This document shows positions 1 to 9,142 of a stretch of 29,572 bases of DNA, one piece after another; within the stretch, counting starts at the first letter, position 1, and each line of letters opens with the position of its first letter. The position numbers and the translations under genes were made by a program. The DNA is from Stentor coeruleus (Eukaryota > Ciliophora > Heterotrichea > Heterotrichida > Stentoridae): NCBI GenBank assembly GCA_001970955.1, contig MPUH01000915.1, positions 1 to 29,572 on the forward strand, given 5' to 3'. Below the pieces are notes generated by a model that saw only the letters and a list, made by a program, of their open reading frames with translations, did no database searches and was not told the origin of the DNA.

Positions 1-318
1 ACAAATAGCATATATTCTTCATACAATTCAAGTTCTCATAGGCACAATAAATATTATTACATTTTCTGAGAATTTATTATCATTAAATAAAAAATAATTT
101 CATGCATCTCTACAAATTTCATTAATATTTCTAAATCAAACATAGTAAAAATCATAAACTTCAAATTTAAAACTACAACAAACAATTTCCAATCATTCTA
201 ATAATATTTATAAAACAACAAACTCTTTCATTACTCATAATCCTCCAAAATACTTTAAAAAATCTAAACCCAAAAACGCATTCTTAAATAATTATAACTT
301 TTTACAATAAGAATAATA
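1..318. other. 3' flank of the striatin-like gene
   Basis: No gene is seen here. On the + strand the stretch is rich in A and C, so it reads G/T-rich on the strand of the neighbouring minus-strand gene. This matches the other 3' flanks in the window. Confidence 0.5.
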
Positions 319-1740
319 TTAATTATCCTTAGTATCAAGAATTTTGATAAGACTATCAGAGCCCCCAATAGCAAGAAAATCTTGACTCGGGTGGAAACTA
401 ACAGAAAAAATGCTTTCATCATATTTTTTCCTATTCAACGTGATCTCATGTAAACAATGAAAAGTCCTTAAGTCCCAAGATCTCAAGCTTCCATCATGCC
501 CAGTGCTAACCATATAAAAACCTGTGTTATCAATAGCTAGGTCAGTAACCGAGTCAGTATGTCCTACCATATCCTTAATACAATTATTAGAACTCAAATC
601 AAAAAACCTAATCCGTTTATCTTCATGTCCAGTAACAGTCAAATTTGTTTGTGGTGAAGTATAAATACAATTAACTTGATGTGTTGATAAATGAGTCTCT
701 GTAGCAAAAGGGATTTTCGAAAACCCAGAAGTTTCAATATTAAACACAGTAATAAAAGTCCCATATCCAACTGTGATATATTTATAATTAGAAGGAACCC
801 AATTGCATACTGTAGGTGTATTATAAAGACCTGGGAATATAAAAGCTTTAAAATAAGGCCCATTGCTTCTATATTCTAAAGGCATTTTCCATAACTTAAC
901 ACATCCTTCAGAACTAGCTGAAATCAGAGTATTTTCAGAAGGATTATGTCTTATACACCATATTGCATCATTATGTGCTTTCCATTTATGCATGCAATAG
1001 TTCTGTGCGGTGCTATATTCATCAATATCTCTAGGCTTTGGAATTGTCCAAGAACATATAGTCCCATAAGCATCACCTGTAAAAAGCAAGTCAGAGCCTC
1101 CATCAAGAGTGAAAATTGACCCTTTATGCCCTCTAAGAGTTAAATACGCATCAACTGTTTCATTTTCCCCAATAACCGAACTACAATCCCAAAGTTTTAC
1201 CATACAATCCTCACCAACACTAGCTAAAATACTTGAATCAACAAAAAAAACCCCTCGGACACTGTCGAAATGAGATTTTAAACACACTTTCGGCGTCCAA
1301 ACCTTTTTACTTATCGGCTTTGCATCTGAACATACTTGTATTGGAGGTACTGTGACTTGTTCGTATTTAGTCTCAGCGAAACCTCCATAAGATTGACTTG
1401 GCCTATGAGTTGGTGAGCATTTAGAACTATCATCAAAGCTTCCAAGTTTAGTGTTGTTTAGTTTTATTTGTAAAGATAATTGATCTGAATTTATACGATG
1501 GTGCCTTTTTGTTGTTTTTTGAGACTCTTGGCGCATTGAGTATTCGACTATTGCGATACGTGTGGCTAGTTCTTTGTTTTCATTTTGTAAGGATTTGATG
1601 ATCAAGTCTTTTTCTTGAAGTAAAGAGAGGTATTTTGCCCTTTCAATGTTCCATTCTTCTTTTTCCTTTTCAGAAGTCAGTTTCTGGGTTTTTATATAGT
1701 CTATTATCCCTGCCCATGAATATGAGGTAAAGTCGCTCAT
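319..1740 (-). CDS. striatin-like WD40 repeat protein
   Basis: A 473-residue protein with the two ends of the striatin family. Residues about 8-72 carry a tryptophan-containing helix (YSWAGIIDYIK) running into a charged coiled coil that ends RIAIVEYSMRQE, very like the caveolin-binding/coiled-coil region of animal striatins. Residues about 155-473 form seven WD40 blades with GH and WD-type dipeptides (for example VKLWD, LRSWDL). Striatins are regulatory B''' subunits of PP2A and scaffolds of the STRIPAK kinase-phosphatase complex. Here the linker between coiled coil and propeller is only about 80 residues, so the protein is well short of animal striatin (around 780 residues). The ATG at 1738-1740 is followed by one uninterrupted frame ending in TAA. 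The family call is good; STRIPAK membership is inferred from the family. Confidence 0.85.
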   Translation of the reverse strand: MSDFTSYSWAGIIDYIKTQKLTSEKEKEEWNIERAKYLSLLQEKDLIIKSLQNENKELATRIAIVEYSMRQESQKTTKRHHRINSDQLSLQIKLNNTKLGSFDDSSKCSPTHRPSQSYGGFAETKYEQVTVPPIQVCSDAKPISKKVWTPKVCLKSHFDSVRGVFFVDSSILASVGEDCMVKLWDCSSVIGENETVDAYLTLRGHKGSIFTLDGGSDLLFTGDAYGTICSWTIPKPRDIDEYSTAQNYCMHKWKAHNDAIWCIRHNPSENTLISASSEGCVKLWKMPLEYRSNGPYFKAFIFPGLYNTPTVCNWVPSNYKYITVGYGTFITVFNIETSGFSKIPFATETHLSTHQVNCIYTSPQTNLTVTGHEDKRIRFFDLSSNNCIKDMVGHTDSVTDLAIDNTGFYMVSTGHDGSLRSWDLRTFHCLHEITLNRKKYDESIFSVSFHPSQDFLAIGGSDSLIKILDTKDN

Positions 1741-2212
1741 AACTTAATTATTACAATTGTAAGATAAGAGGGTTTAGAGGATTGATTTGGCGAGATTATG
1801 TAGGGGAAGATTTTTTGGATGATGATGGGAAGTATTTTGAGATAGGGGAAGATTATTGTAGGAAGGTGTGGGTTTTGGGAAGAAATTGATAAAAAGAGTT
1901 TTTGTTTAATTAGTTAGAAATTCGACAACATGTTTTATTTATCATGACAAAAAATGTAATTCTATATGCATTTAAAGACTTTTTACCTAAATCCTTTAAA
2001 ACCTATATCTTAAAAAACCAGCATAATTTAAATCTTTTCCTAACTACCCACAAAAAACCCTTAACACCTGCATACAATATCTTCCCAACACCTAAACCCA
2101 TAAAATCATCCAACACATTCTTAACTGACAATTAATTAACATCACATCAACCTAAACTTCAACAAATCTTATCAAAACTAATAATTCCAACCCAATCCTA
2201 ATCTTGATAAAT
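1741..2212. other. divergent intergenic region (striatin-like / Dcp1)
   Basis: Shared upstream region of two divergent genes. The base bias flips inside it: 1741 to about 1900 is G/T-rich on the + strand, and about 1930-2212 is A/C-rich on the + strand. Each half is therefore A/C-rich in the direction of the gene it precedes. A 63-codon open frame at 1944-2135 lies entirely in the A/C-rich half and looks like a composition artefact. No TATA-like element could be assigned. Confidence 0.5.
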
Positions 2213-2884
2213 ATGGAGAGAGATGCTTTGCTAACCTCACTCAGGAACAAAATCGACAAAGGGATCGTTGAGATCGTTTTTGAAATCCAACACTCAGTGT
2301 ACTACGAATTCTCTGAATCCAAAGGCACATGGAACAAAGGGGACATCGAAGGTCCGCTGATTCTTGTAAAAAGAAACCAAGAGCCTCATTATTGTCTAAT
2401 AATCCTAAACAAGCAACATCATAGCAATTTTTGTCAACAAGTGACTTCAGAGACTTTATTTGAGAAAAAAATACCTCAGCTTTTATGTGTTAGAGATAAA
2501 AACAAAAACGTTCATGGGATTTGGTCGGCGAATGCAGATCTTATTGAGCATCTGTTTAAAAAACTTCAGGACATTCAGCATATTGATTCACAATCGAAAA
2601 TGCTGAAGAATTTACTTGATATTGGTGGAGACTCGTCTTTGACCCCAAAATCCCCTGAAGCCATTTTGAACTCGAGGTCGATTGACTTTAGTCCACAGTT
2701 CAACCCTGAGGAAATTTTAAAACCTGAATTTTTTCAAAGGGGAGTAATATTTGAAGAGAAGAAAGAAAATAATAGTGAAAGAGAAAAACTTAAAGAAGTG
2801 ATTATTTCGCTAGCTAACTCTGATGAGTTCCTTGATATAATCATCCAAGCTTTGAAGTCTCGAGGAATTAATTTGAACTGCTAA
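2213..2884 (+). CDS. DCP1: mRNA-decapping cofactor Dcp1-like
   Basis: A 223-residue protein from the ATG at 2213. The frame extends slightly further up to a TTG, which is not a credible start. Residues about 15-115 match the EVH1-like fold of Dcp1: an early Y-E-F strand, then W-x-K-x-D-I-E-G-P-L, a hydrophobic core strand ending in a LIILNK-type turn, and a late NVHGIWSANADL strand matching the conserved 'YGIWFYD' element of the family. The last 35 residues (EREKLKEVIISLANSDEFLDI and onward) are helical and may be the Dcp1 trimerisation segment. Dcp1 activates Dcp2 for 5' cap removal in cytoplasmic mRNA decay. The middle, about 130-185, is low-complexity and Ser/Pro-rich. One frame, TAA stop, no intron. 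Confidence 0.8.
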   Translation: MERDALLTSLRNKIDKGIVEIVFEIQHSVYYEFSESKGTWNKGDIEGPLILVKRNQEPHYCLIILNKQHHSNFCQQVTSETLFEKKIPQLLCVRDKNKNVHGIWSANADLIEHLFKKLQDIQHIDSQSKMLKNLLDIGGDSSLTPKSPEAILNSRSIDFSPQFNPEEILKPEFFQRGVIFEEKKENNSEREKLKEVIISLANSDEFLDIIIQALKSRGINLNC

Positions 2885-3081
2885 GGATATTAAATTCTTC
2901 GCCATGCATTATAAGTTTTTTGGGATTTAGAATAAGCTTATTAGAGATGGAAAGGGTTGAGATTAGGCTTTTAATGTAGATATGCTTTTCAATAATTATA
3001 AGTCTATCTGCTTGATAACTACATATTATTCCAACTAAAAGATTAGAAATATGTACAAATAACAGTAAAAAGAGATTCAGA

Positions 3082-3516
3082 ATGGGGTTAAATCTTTCAA
3101 CCGTATGCTGTACCTGCTGTAATACCAGGCTTATCACAGAAGAAGATGATTTCCAGGGCATCCGCTACGAAATACGACAAAAGTACAAAAACAAAGATTC
3201 ATTATCTTTTCAAGATTGCCTACATCGTATAAACTCAGAAGAATCTTTACTTCATTTCTTAGATAAACCTCAAATAGACTATTTGACTTGTGATAACAAA
3301 GAACTTCAATGCTCAGCGATATTAAATGTTAATGAAATACCTAAACTACCTACTCCAAATAGAGACAATTTGGATAAAGTTATTTGCAAGCAAAGAAGAT
3401 CAATTAGCTTATTTAGTCCATCTAAAAAACGAAATACTCATGGGAATTTTTCCAGATTAAGTGAATGCTATGGAAGAGATGAAAGAATCACTAAATTTTT
3501 AATGTTAAATAGCTAG
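3082..3516 (+). CDS. unknown small protein with predicted N-myristoyl/palmitoyl anchor
   Basis: A 144-residue protein whose family is not recognised. It begins MGLNLSTVCCTCC. Gly2 with Ser at position 6 fits the N-myristoylation consensus, and the cysteines at 9, 10, 12 and 13 are typical palmitoylation sites, so the protein is probably held on a membrane face. The rest is hydrophilic, with a basic Ser-rich patch near residues 105-125 (RRSISLFSPSKKR) that could be a phosphorylation region. There is no transmembrane segment. It starts 197 bp downstream of the Dcp1 stop and ends with TAG, with one frame and normal codon use. The anchor is inferred from motif only. Confidence 0.6.
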   Translation: MGLNLSTVCCTCCNTRLITEEDDFQGIRYEIRQKYKNKDSLSFQDCLHRINSEESLLHFLDKPQIDYLTCDNKELQCSAILNVNEIPKLPTPNRDNLDKVICKQRRSISLFSPSKKRNTHGNFSRLSECYGRDERITKFLMLNS

Positions 3517-4317
3517 GCTTTTATAGAGACGGTTTATGATGTGTTAAGGATTTGAGAAGTTGTTTGAAGATTTTGTTGGAGTTTTGATAAGGAGTTTTAA
3601 GGGGCAGGTGGATGATGAATATTAATTTTTGGCTGATGATTGATTTGGAAAAAGGATTTTTTTTAGGGTTTTTTAAGTTGTTGATTATGAAGAAGGATTT
3701 TGGGATTTTTTGAANTAAGGGGCAGGTGGATGATGAATATTAATTTTTGGCTGATGATTGATTTGGAAAAAGGATTTTTGTTTAGGGTTTTTTAAGTTGT
3801 TGATTGTGAAGAAGGATTTTGGGATTTTTTGAGGTTTATGGGTGTGATTTGGGTTTGTGTGGGATTTTTATTATTTTAAAGCTTTGTGAGTAGAGTGGGA
3901 AAGATTAAAATCTAAGGTTTTTGGAGTTTGATCTATAAAAAATATGATATAAAATTATTTTGACTGTTTAGAAATAGCTATTTTTTTTATGCTTTTGTGA
4001 ACAAGTTATTATATTCTTATACTTATAATTTTATATTTGAGTAGTTAGCTTTCAATTTCCTCAATCAATTTAAAGTAAAATTAAGCTTTTTCTTCGCAAT
4101 TCTTATCGAAATTTAATTCTAGCACTTTTTCACCTAAAAAACTCAGTTAAACTTTAAAATCCTAGAACCTATCTTTCATTAGCCGAACTTATCACCCCAA
4201 AAATCATAAAAATAAAACCAATTCAATTTTCTTCTCAAATTCTTACAAAAACATTTTCAAATATTATATTATTCTCCCTATTTTATTAGAGGAAAAGCAC
4301 TATCACAAAATCAATTC
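3517..4317. other. intergenic region with assembly gap
   Basis: No gene is seen. From 3517 to about 3900 it is G/T-rich on the + strand (3' flank of the preceding gene). From about 4080 to 4317 it is A/C-rich (5' flank of the lipase pseudogene). The duplicated segment around the N at 3715 lies here. Confidence 0.5.
3598..3832. repeat. direct duplication around N at 3715 (assembly artefact)
   Basis: About 117 bp beginning TAAGGGGCAGGTGG occurs at 3598-3714 and again at about 3716-3832, separated by a single N. The copies differ at a few places (a T-run/G difference, A versus G in GATTATGAAG/GATTGTGAAG, and the last base). The same layout recurs at all five Ns, which points to overlapping contig ends that were not merged rather than to a real tandem repeat. 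Confidence 0.85.
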
Positions 4318-4985
4318 GGGGCTCAAGACAAATCCAGAGCGGAATTGAAGACTTTATTGATACTATGGATAAATCAAGAGATCCTTATAAAGTATTCTCG
4401 GATTAAATGTCAGAACCTAATATACAGTTATATAAAGTCAAAAAAATATACTCCAGCTTATGCTATAGTTGTAGACCCTGATAAACAAGTTATAATTTTA
4501 ATAGTCAGAAGAATGATATCTGTATTTGACTATATGACAGATATGAAATGAAACTATACCGCTCATGATTATATTGATCTTTTTACTGGAGAAACTATTA
4601 TTTCAGGTTTGATATATTCTGGAATACTCACTTATGCAAAAATTTATTAGAAGAAATAAAACCAAGGCTTATGATTTTTTTAGTAAACTTCCAGATTATA
4701 AACTTGTCATTATTAAGCATATTCTTGGAACTGGGACCTCATATCAGACCCTGATATTATGTTAAAAGGCTTTTTTAAACTTGTTTATGCCCCAGCTGTG
4801 ATTTCTTCAGAATTAAATGCTCATTTGAAGAATACTTATTTTCATGCCCATTTGGAAATGATTTAGTTTGTAGATTATCTTTTGGAGCGGTTAAAGACTT
4901 TTGTAATGCGGCTACTTTTTTTCATAATAAGAAAGGCTTCTGAAGTTATGTATAAGGTTTTATAAAAGTAGGGTGAAATCTTCTA
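4318..4985 (+). pseudogene. decayed class-3 (diacylglycerol) lipase-like gene
   Basis: Fragments of one lipase lie in order in all three + frames. They are: GIEDFIDTMDKSRDPYKVF (from about 4340); YTPAYAIVVDPDKQV and VFDYMTDMK, ending at a TGA near 4552; LFTGETIISGLIYSGILTYAK; LPDYKLVIIKHILGTGTS (about 4690-4745); VYAPAVISSELNAHLK; and NDLVCRLSFGAVKDFCNAAT (about 4850-4920). The order and the DLVxRLSxGxVKD block match class-3/diacylglycerol lipases. The nucleophile elbow, normally GHSLG, reads KHILG, so the catalytic Ser is lost. At least four frameshifts and several stops separate the blocks; near 4650 one missing A in an A-run explains a shift. None of the breaks fits a 15-16 nt GT-AG intron. 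An A/C-rich 5' flank precedes it, as for intact genes. Confidence 0.8.
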
Positions 4986-5121
4986 GAGTAAATATGCTTC
5001 ACAAAGAAGTTAAAGATACTTTCCACTAATTATAAACTTAAAACTCAAGGAATATTTTCCAAATTTACAAGCTAAAAAGCATCTTGATTTTATTTTGATA
5101 TATATTAAGTATTCAATATAA

Positions 5122-5790
5122 ATGGTCTACATCATACGACATAAAGGTTTCTGGGAATACGCAGCGGGTCGTGGGTATTTTGACCAAACCTTCCATTCGT
5201 TTATCAAGTTTATCGATCCACCAAAAAGCCAAACCATGTTCATCACAAAAAAGAATTGCTTTTACTTTCCTTTCAGATACTTGCATTTATACCGTACTTT
5301 GAAAAGAGCTGGTAATCAATTCTTCCAAGGTAACGAGTTCTTTCAAAATACTTTTACATTAGTCCTTAGATCAATGTATGAAAGAATCCCTGAACAAGCA
5401 ATTCAAAGACCTGGTGGCTGGGAAATGATTGTTCATAAAGGAGAAAGACATTGGGAAGTTATGACTTATAATCAACATCCATTACAACATGATTTCTATG
5501 AACTTGCTAATATGTTTTGTCATGAAGCCAATGGTGAAAAGACCCAAGAAGAGGAACAAAGGCTTAATGAGTTTATGGAAAAAGTCAAGATTCATTGTGA
5601 GGAAAAAAGAAAAAAACTTGGACTTGATAAACATGAGACACTTCATATTAATGATATTCAAGATGCCTTTGATCAGGAGATGAAAAATGTTAGAGCAGAA
5701 AAAGGCTCAGCTTTTTATGTTCGTCCTCAAGATGAGATTGAAGCTGAGTTCAATAAAGAACATCCAAGACGAGTGTCTTACTTCTATTAG
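5122..5790 (+). CDS. conserved-looking protein of unknown function
   Basis: A 222-residue protein that I do not recognise. The N-terminal 80 residues are rich in aromatic and basic residues (RHKGFWEYAAGRGYF; FPFRYLHLYRTLKRAG) without a clear transmembrane helix. Residues about 145-210 are strongly charged and probably helical (EEEQRLNEFMEKVKIHCEEKR). Codon use is like that of the conserved genes, and a single ATG-to-TAG frame favours a real gene. The basic aromatic start would fit an organelle-associated subunit, but that is a guess. It begins about 140 bp after the last recognisable piece of the lipase pseudogene. Confidence 0.65.
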   Translation: MVYIIRHKGFWEYAAGRGYFDQTFHSFIKFIDPPKSQTMFITKKNCFYFPFRYLHLYRTLKRAGNQFFQGNEFFQNTFTLVLRSMYERIPEQAIQRPGGWEMIVHKGERHWEVMTYNQHPLQHDFYELANMFCHEANGEKTQEEEQRLNEFMEKVKIHCEEKRKKLGLDKHETLHINDIQDAFDQEMKNVRAEKGSAFYVRPQDEIEAEFNKEHPRRVSYFY

Positions 5791-6433
5791 ATAACTTTTA
5801 GAATCTAAATATCTGGAATGATGTAATTTGGAGAAGGTTTGTGGTAAAATATGAATTTGTAATAGCATGGGTTTTAGTGTTGAAGGCTTTTTTGTATGGG
5901 ATAAAAGCTTTATTTTATATGATTTTAAATTTAGAGGTGGTTTAGAGGATTTGGCTTTATTAATTGTTGGAGAATATGCATGATTTTTTTTAATATTGTT
6001 TATGAACAGGGTAGGAATTTAAGTTTAAAAGGTATAAATTATAATAATGGATGTCTTGGAGAAAAGATTGAAGCGGTGATAAATGAGTAGATTTTAGTTT
6101 GCTTGATCATGAAAGATAAACAATTTAACACACTTTTAAGTTTGCCCTATATTGATGATAACATCATTTATCCAAGTGTAGAATTATTAGGCTTACAACA
6201 GTTGCTAGTTTTAAAAAATCAAACTAAAACACATTCATAAATAACCTAAAACACTAATTTAGCCTTAAAATTATAATAAAAATTCCAAATCTTATAATAA
6301 AAACGCATAAGCACACAAAAATAAAAATCTTATCTCTAAAAGCTTCAACTTATATCTATCATAATCACTGCTAATCCTAAACCTATAAAAAATCTAATCA
6401 AAGCCTGCATTTATACAATAAACCTACAATATA
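5791..6433. other. convergent intergenic region
   Basis: Lies between the stops of two convergent genes. It is G/T-rich on the + strand up to about 6080 and A/C-rich from about 6230, which are the two 3' flanks. A doubtful coding remnant (5867-6240) occupies the middle. Confidence 0.45.
5867..6240 (+). pseudogene. possible small or eroded gene, unknown
   Basis: Two protein-like open stretches lie on the + strand. ATG 5867 opens 38 codons (MGFSVEGFFVWDKSF and onward) to a TGA at 5981. One base back, ATG 5980 opens a second frame (NIVYEQGRNLSLKG) that meets TAG at 6088-6090 and would continue to TAA at 6238-6240. The 15 nt at 6076-6090 begin GT and end AG, and their removal leaves an open 81-residue frame. 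However, this 15-mer lacks the TAT at positions 9-11 found in the three well-supported 15-nt introns here, and it starts GTG rather than GTA. A -1 shift near 5980 would also be needed to join the first stretch. It could be a pseudogene, a real short gene, or chance. Confidence 0.25.
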
Positions 6434-7492
6434 TTAATTAAATAACTGAGGATTATTCTCAAGATTTTTAGTCACATTATAATGTATCCACGAAAACAAC
6501 GGCAGAAACCTAAGAAAGCAAGAAAAATCAATGACCTCCAAATAAAGCATCCCCTCTATCACATGGATATCATTAAAATTCAAATAATACAACACATTAT
6601 GAAGATCCTTAATCTTAATCCTCCCAGTTTTCGCATAACACAAAAACACTTCTTCCACCTCCCTAGCTTTTTCCTTAAGCATTTCCATCACCCTTTCATC
6701 TAAAACATTTAAACTTCCAGGTTCAGTCCTACCAAATTCATACAACGAACAAACAGCATAAAAATCTTTCCTCGTAACCTTATTCGAAGAACTAACTTTA
6801 TAGAAAATCGCAAACAATTCTTCAGCTTTAGTCCTAACAATATCAAAATTCTCAACACTTTTCAGATTAACCAAATTAATAAACATCAGTAAATTAATAA
6901 AATCATCTACAGTAACATATCCTTTTTGGGAAATATCGATTTCTTCATATGTTTTCTTATATTTGCTTTCTATAAAACGTAAAAAATTAGTTAAATTCTC
7001 ATAGAGGTTTTTAGAATTAACTGAAGTCCCTGAATTTTGTAAAAGGTTTGTTTTTGATGAGATCGCCAAGTGTATTGATGAAGAGTTTTTCCAGATTTTT
7101 GAAGCTTTTATAAATGTTTTTGGGCTAAGGTCGTGAGATTGTTTAAATCGAAGTTTGGGTGGGATTATAGTTGCATGAGGTATTTCCATGCTTAATGAAT
7201 GGATGTTAATATTATCGCTTATAGGACTAACTGAAAAATTACGCCCTGGTCGAAGTTCTAAGTTGGGTAATCGGAGATTTATGTTTGTTATACGTCTTGG
7301 GGATATGTTTAGAGGTTTTTTTATAGGGATTAAAGGGGGAATTATTTCATCTGGTTTTAGGTTTTGTATTGACTCATGTAAAAAATTATGCCGAAGTTTG
7401 GATTTCGTTGGCCTTTTCATTGCTGAGTATGAGAGGAATGGATAATGAGGGCGAGAACTGAATGAATCTATTATGGAATTGTAGTTTATCAT
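6434..7492 (-). CDS. EF-hand-like protein, function unknown
   Basis: A 352-residue protein. The N-terminal half (1-160) is basic, Pro/Ser-rich and probably disordered. From about residue 165 the sequence is helical, with a helix-loop-helix around EEIDISQKGYVTVDDFINLL. That loop keeps Asp at position 1, Ser at 3, Gly at 6, a hydrophobic residue at 8 and an acidic residue at 12, but has Lys at 5, so calcium binding is uncertain. A second region (YKVSSSNKVTRKDFYAVCSL) has the same spacing with weaker ligands, and a third (YAKTGRIKIKDLHNVLYYL) is more divergent. This suggests a calmodulin-superfamily fold that may be structural rather than calcium-sensing. ATG at 7490-7492, TAA stop, no intron. 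No specific ortholog is recognised. Confidence 0.6.
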   Translation of the reverse strand: MINYNSIIDSFSSRPHYPFLSYSAMKRPTKSKLRHNFLHESIQNLKPDEIIPPLIPIKKPLNISPRRITNINLRLPNLELRPGRNFSVSPISDNINIHSLSMEIPHATIIPPKLRFKQSHDLSPKTFIKASKIWKNSSSIHLAISSKTNLLQNSGTSVNSKNLYENLTNFLRFIESKYKKTYEEIDISQKGYVTVDDFINLLMFINLVNLKSVENFDIVRTKAEELFAIFYKVSSSNKVTRKDFYAVCSLYEFGRTEPGSLNVLDERVMEMLKEKAREVEEVFLCYAKTGRIKIKDLHNVLYYLNFNDIHVIEGMLYLEVIDFSCFLRFLPLFSWIHYNVTKNLENNPQLFN

Positions 7493-9142
7493 TTTTATAT
7501 AATGATTATTAGGGAGATTTGAAAGGAGAGATTTAAAGATAGGGTATGGGATTATTATTAGGAAATAAGGATTTTGATAAGCCTGGTATGGGTTTATTAT
7601 ATTGAGTTTGTTGGTGAAAATAAAAGATTTTAGTTGGAAATATATGGGAAAAGAAAAGAAGGAGAAGATTTTAATGGTCTTTTTGAGATGGGATATGATT
7701 TTTAGCGTCTCCCAGCGATTTGGTTTTTTAAGGTGTATGTGGAAATGGGTTAGGATTATGGGAGATAGAAAGTGATAGCTTATTAATAATTGATTTAATA
7801 GTAAATTGTCAATAATTTTGTTGTGTGAAGTTAATTTATAAGTTAGTTAGCTTTAAGTGGCTTTAGAATAGTATCACAGATATCTTGTGGGGAGATGATT
7901 TGAGGTTCAGCAAGGATATGAAAAAGTGAGTAAGTTTAGATTTTTAATAAATTTAAGTAATTAGTTAAACATGAAAATAGCCTAATCAAATACATATACA
8001 CAATTTTAGATAATAATCATCTAGGATATGAATTAATAAATGATTATTGAGAGATTAAAGAACCCTACCCATCACTTTTTTTGTAAAACCCAAGATAGTT
8101 ATAACCCCAGGAGTTGGATCTGGTCTCAGGCTATTCTTTTCACTAGTCTCCTTTTAGAACTATCATTTTTTATCATTAGCGCAAAAAAGGGAGAGAGATA
8201 ATTTCTCTAACCCTGACCTCCAGTAGGTAGTTTTACTCGCCAATATCAAAATTATCATTCAATCTCATTCAAAATTTGTCTCTAGCAGCTTTACTTATTG
8301 ATACTCTGTTCGATTCATTCCAGATTGGTTGGTTACTATAGTAGTCATTCTGGGCATATACCAAAAAAGTGCCCCCAAGATATATCCTATAAAATTTTAG
8401 ATCGTAAGGGTTCTTTAGGACCCTTTCTCCAACCTTCAATTTTAAGTATATTTTATCATCTAGGATAGCTAATACATATTAGCATTAGGAAAAATAATAA
8501 TGAAATATTTAAAAACTCGTTTAACAATAACTTTAAAGATGAAAGTTTATATCAAAGGATTTTCATGCATATAATGAGATCAACTTAGCATAAACATGAT
8601 AAAAGTATTGAATACATCACTTAAAACTAAAATTATATTAAACTATAATGAATGAAAACAAAATTCAAGAAAAACCCAGGAAAAGTTGTATTATAAACAA
8701 AAACATCATCAAAAATCATATCAAGAAAAATATAATATATAAATTTGAATCTATAAAACTAATTTTAATCATTGACTAACATATTACGCATATACATATA
8801 GTTTTATGTAATAAATATAATATTGCTTTTCAATAGGAAACATAAATCTATCAAAAACTTCCCAAATCCTTATAACCCAATAGAAAAACTTGTTTGTTTC
8901 GTTTTTTATCTTGAAAACTGTACAACCAACTCATTCTGAATCAATTTCCTTTTAGAAATTCATATTAAATATTTTAAGCTTATAATATTAATAGAGTCTT
9001 ATCTATGTATAGTTCCAATACTAAAACCTTATAATCCTACTTATTTCATAAAATATCAAATCTTTCATTTATATAAATCCTCTTTATCTTTGTATCGTTC
9101 CTTTCTTGCATGTTTTCCTTATCACCACCTTTCAAATATAAA
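7493..9142. other. long divergent intergenic region
   Basis: 7493 to about 7830 is G/T-rich on the + strand, the 5' flank of the minus-strand EF-hand-like gene. About 8500-9142 is A/C/T-rich with few G, the 5' flank of the ABC transporter. Between them lies a minus-strand coding remnant (7843-8478, listed separately). Nothing else is seen. Confidence 0.5.
7843..8478 (-). pseudogene. decayed coding remnant with a C2-like stretch
   Basis: On the minus strand, 8478 down to 8272 is open for 69 codons and reads like a folded domain. It includes DDKIYLKLKVGERV, KFYRIYLGGTFLVYAQND and NQPIWNESNRVSIS. The order 'YRIYLGG ... QPIWNE' resembles the DPYVKVYLG ... NPVWNE core of C2 domains, but the match is loose. 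A TGA (8269-8271) and a TAA then interrupt, followed by NYLLEVRVREIISLPFL in the same direction, a TPGVITILGFTKKVMGRVL stretch, and finally HILAEPQIISPQDICDTILK ending in TAA at 7843-7845. Several frame changes and stops make a working product unlikely. Which family it came from is uncertain; that it is former coding sequence is better supported. Confidence 0.5.

Noticed and set aside
1944-2135. 63-codon ORF upstream of Dcp1
   Set aside because: It lies in the A/C-rich flank, which lacks stops partly through its composition. The translation is low-complexity (N, T, K, P, L) with no domain character.
3598-3832. Tandem repeats or CRISPR-like arrays
   Set aside because: Each repeat has exactly two copies around a single N. 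In the ABC gene the second copy breaks an otherwise intact frame, so these are assembly artefacts.
8300-8330. tRNA B-box-like TGTTCGATTCATTCC
   Set aside because: There is no matching A box, acceptor stem or anticodon arm around it, and it lies inside the minus-strand coding remnant.
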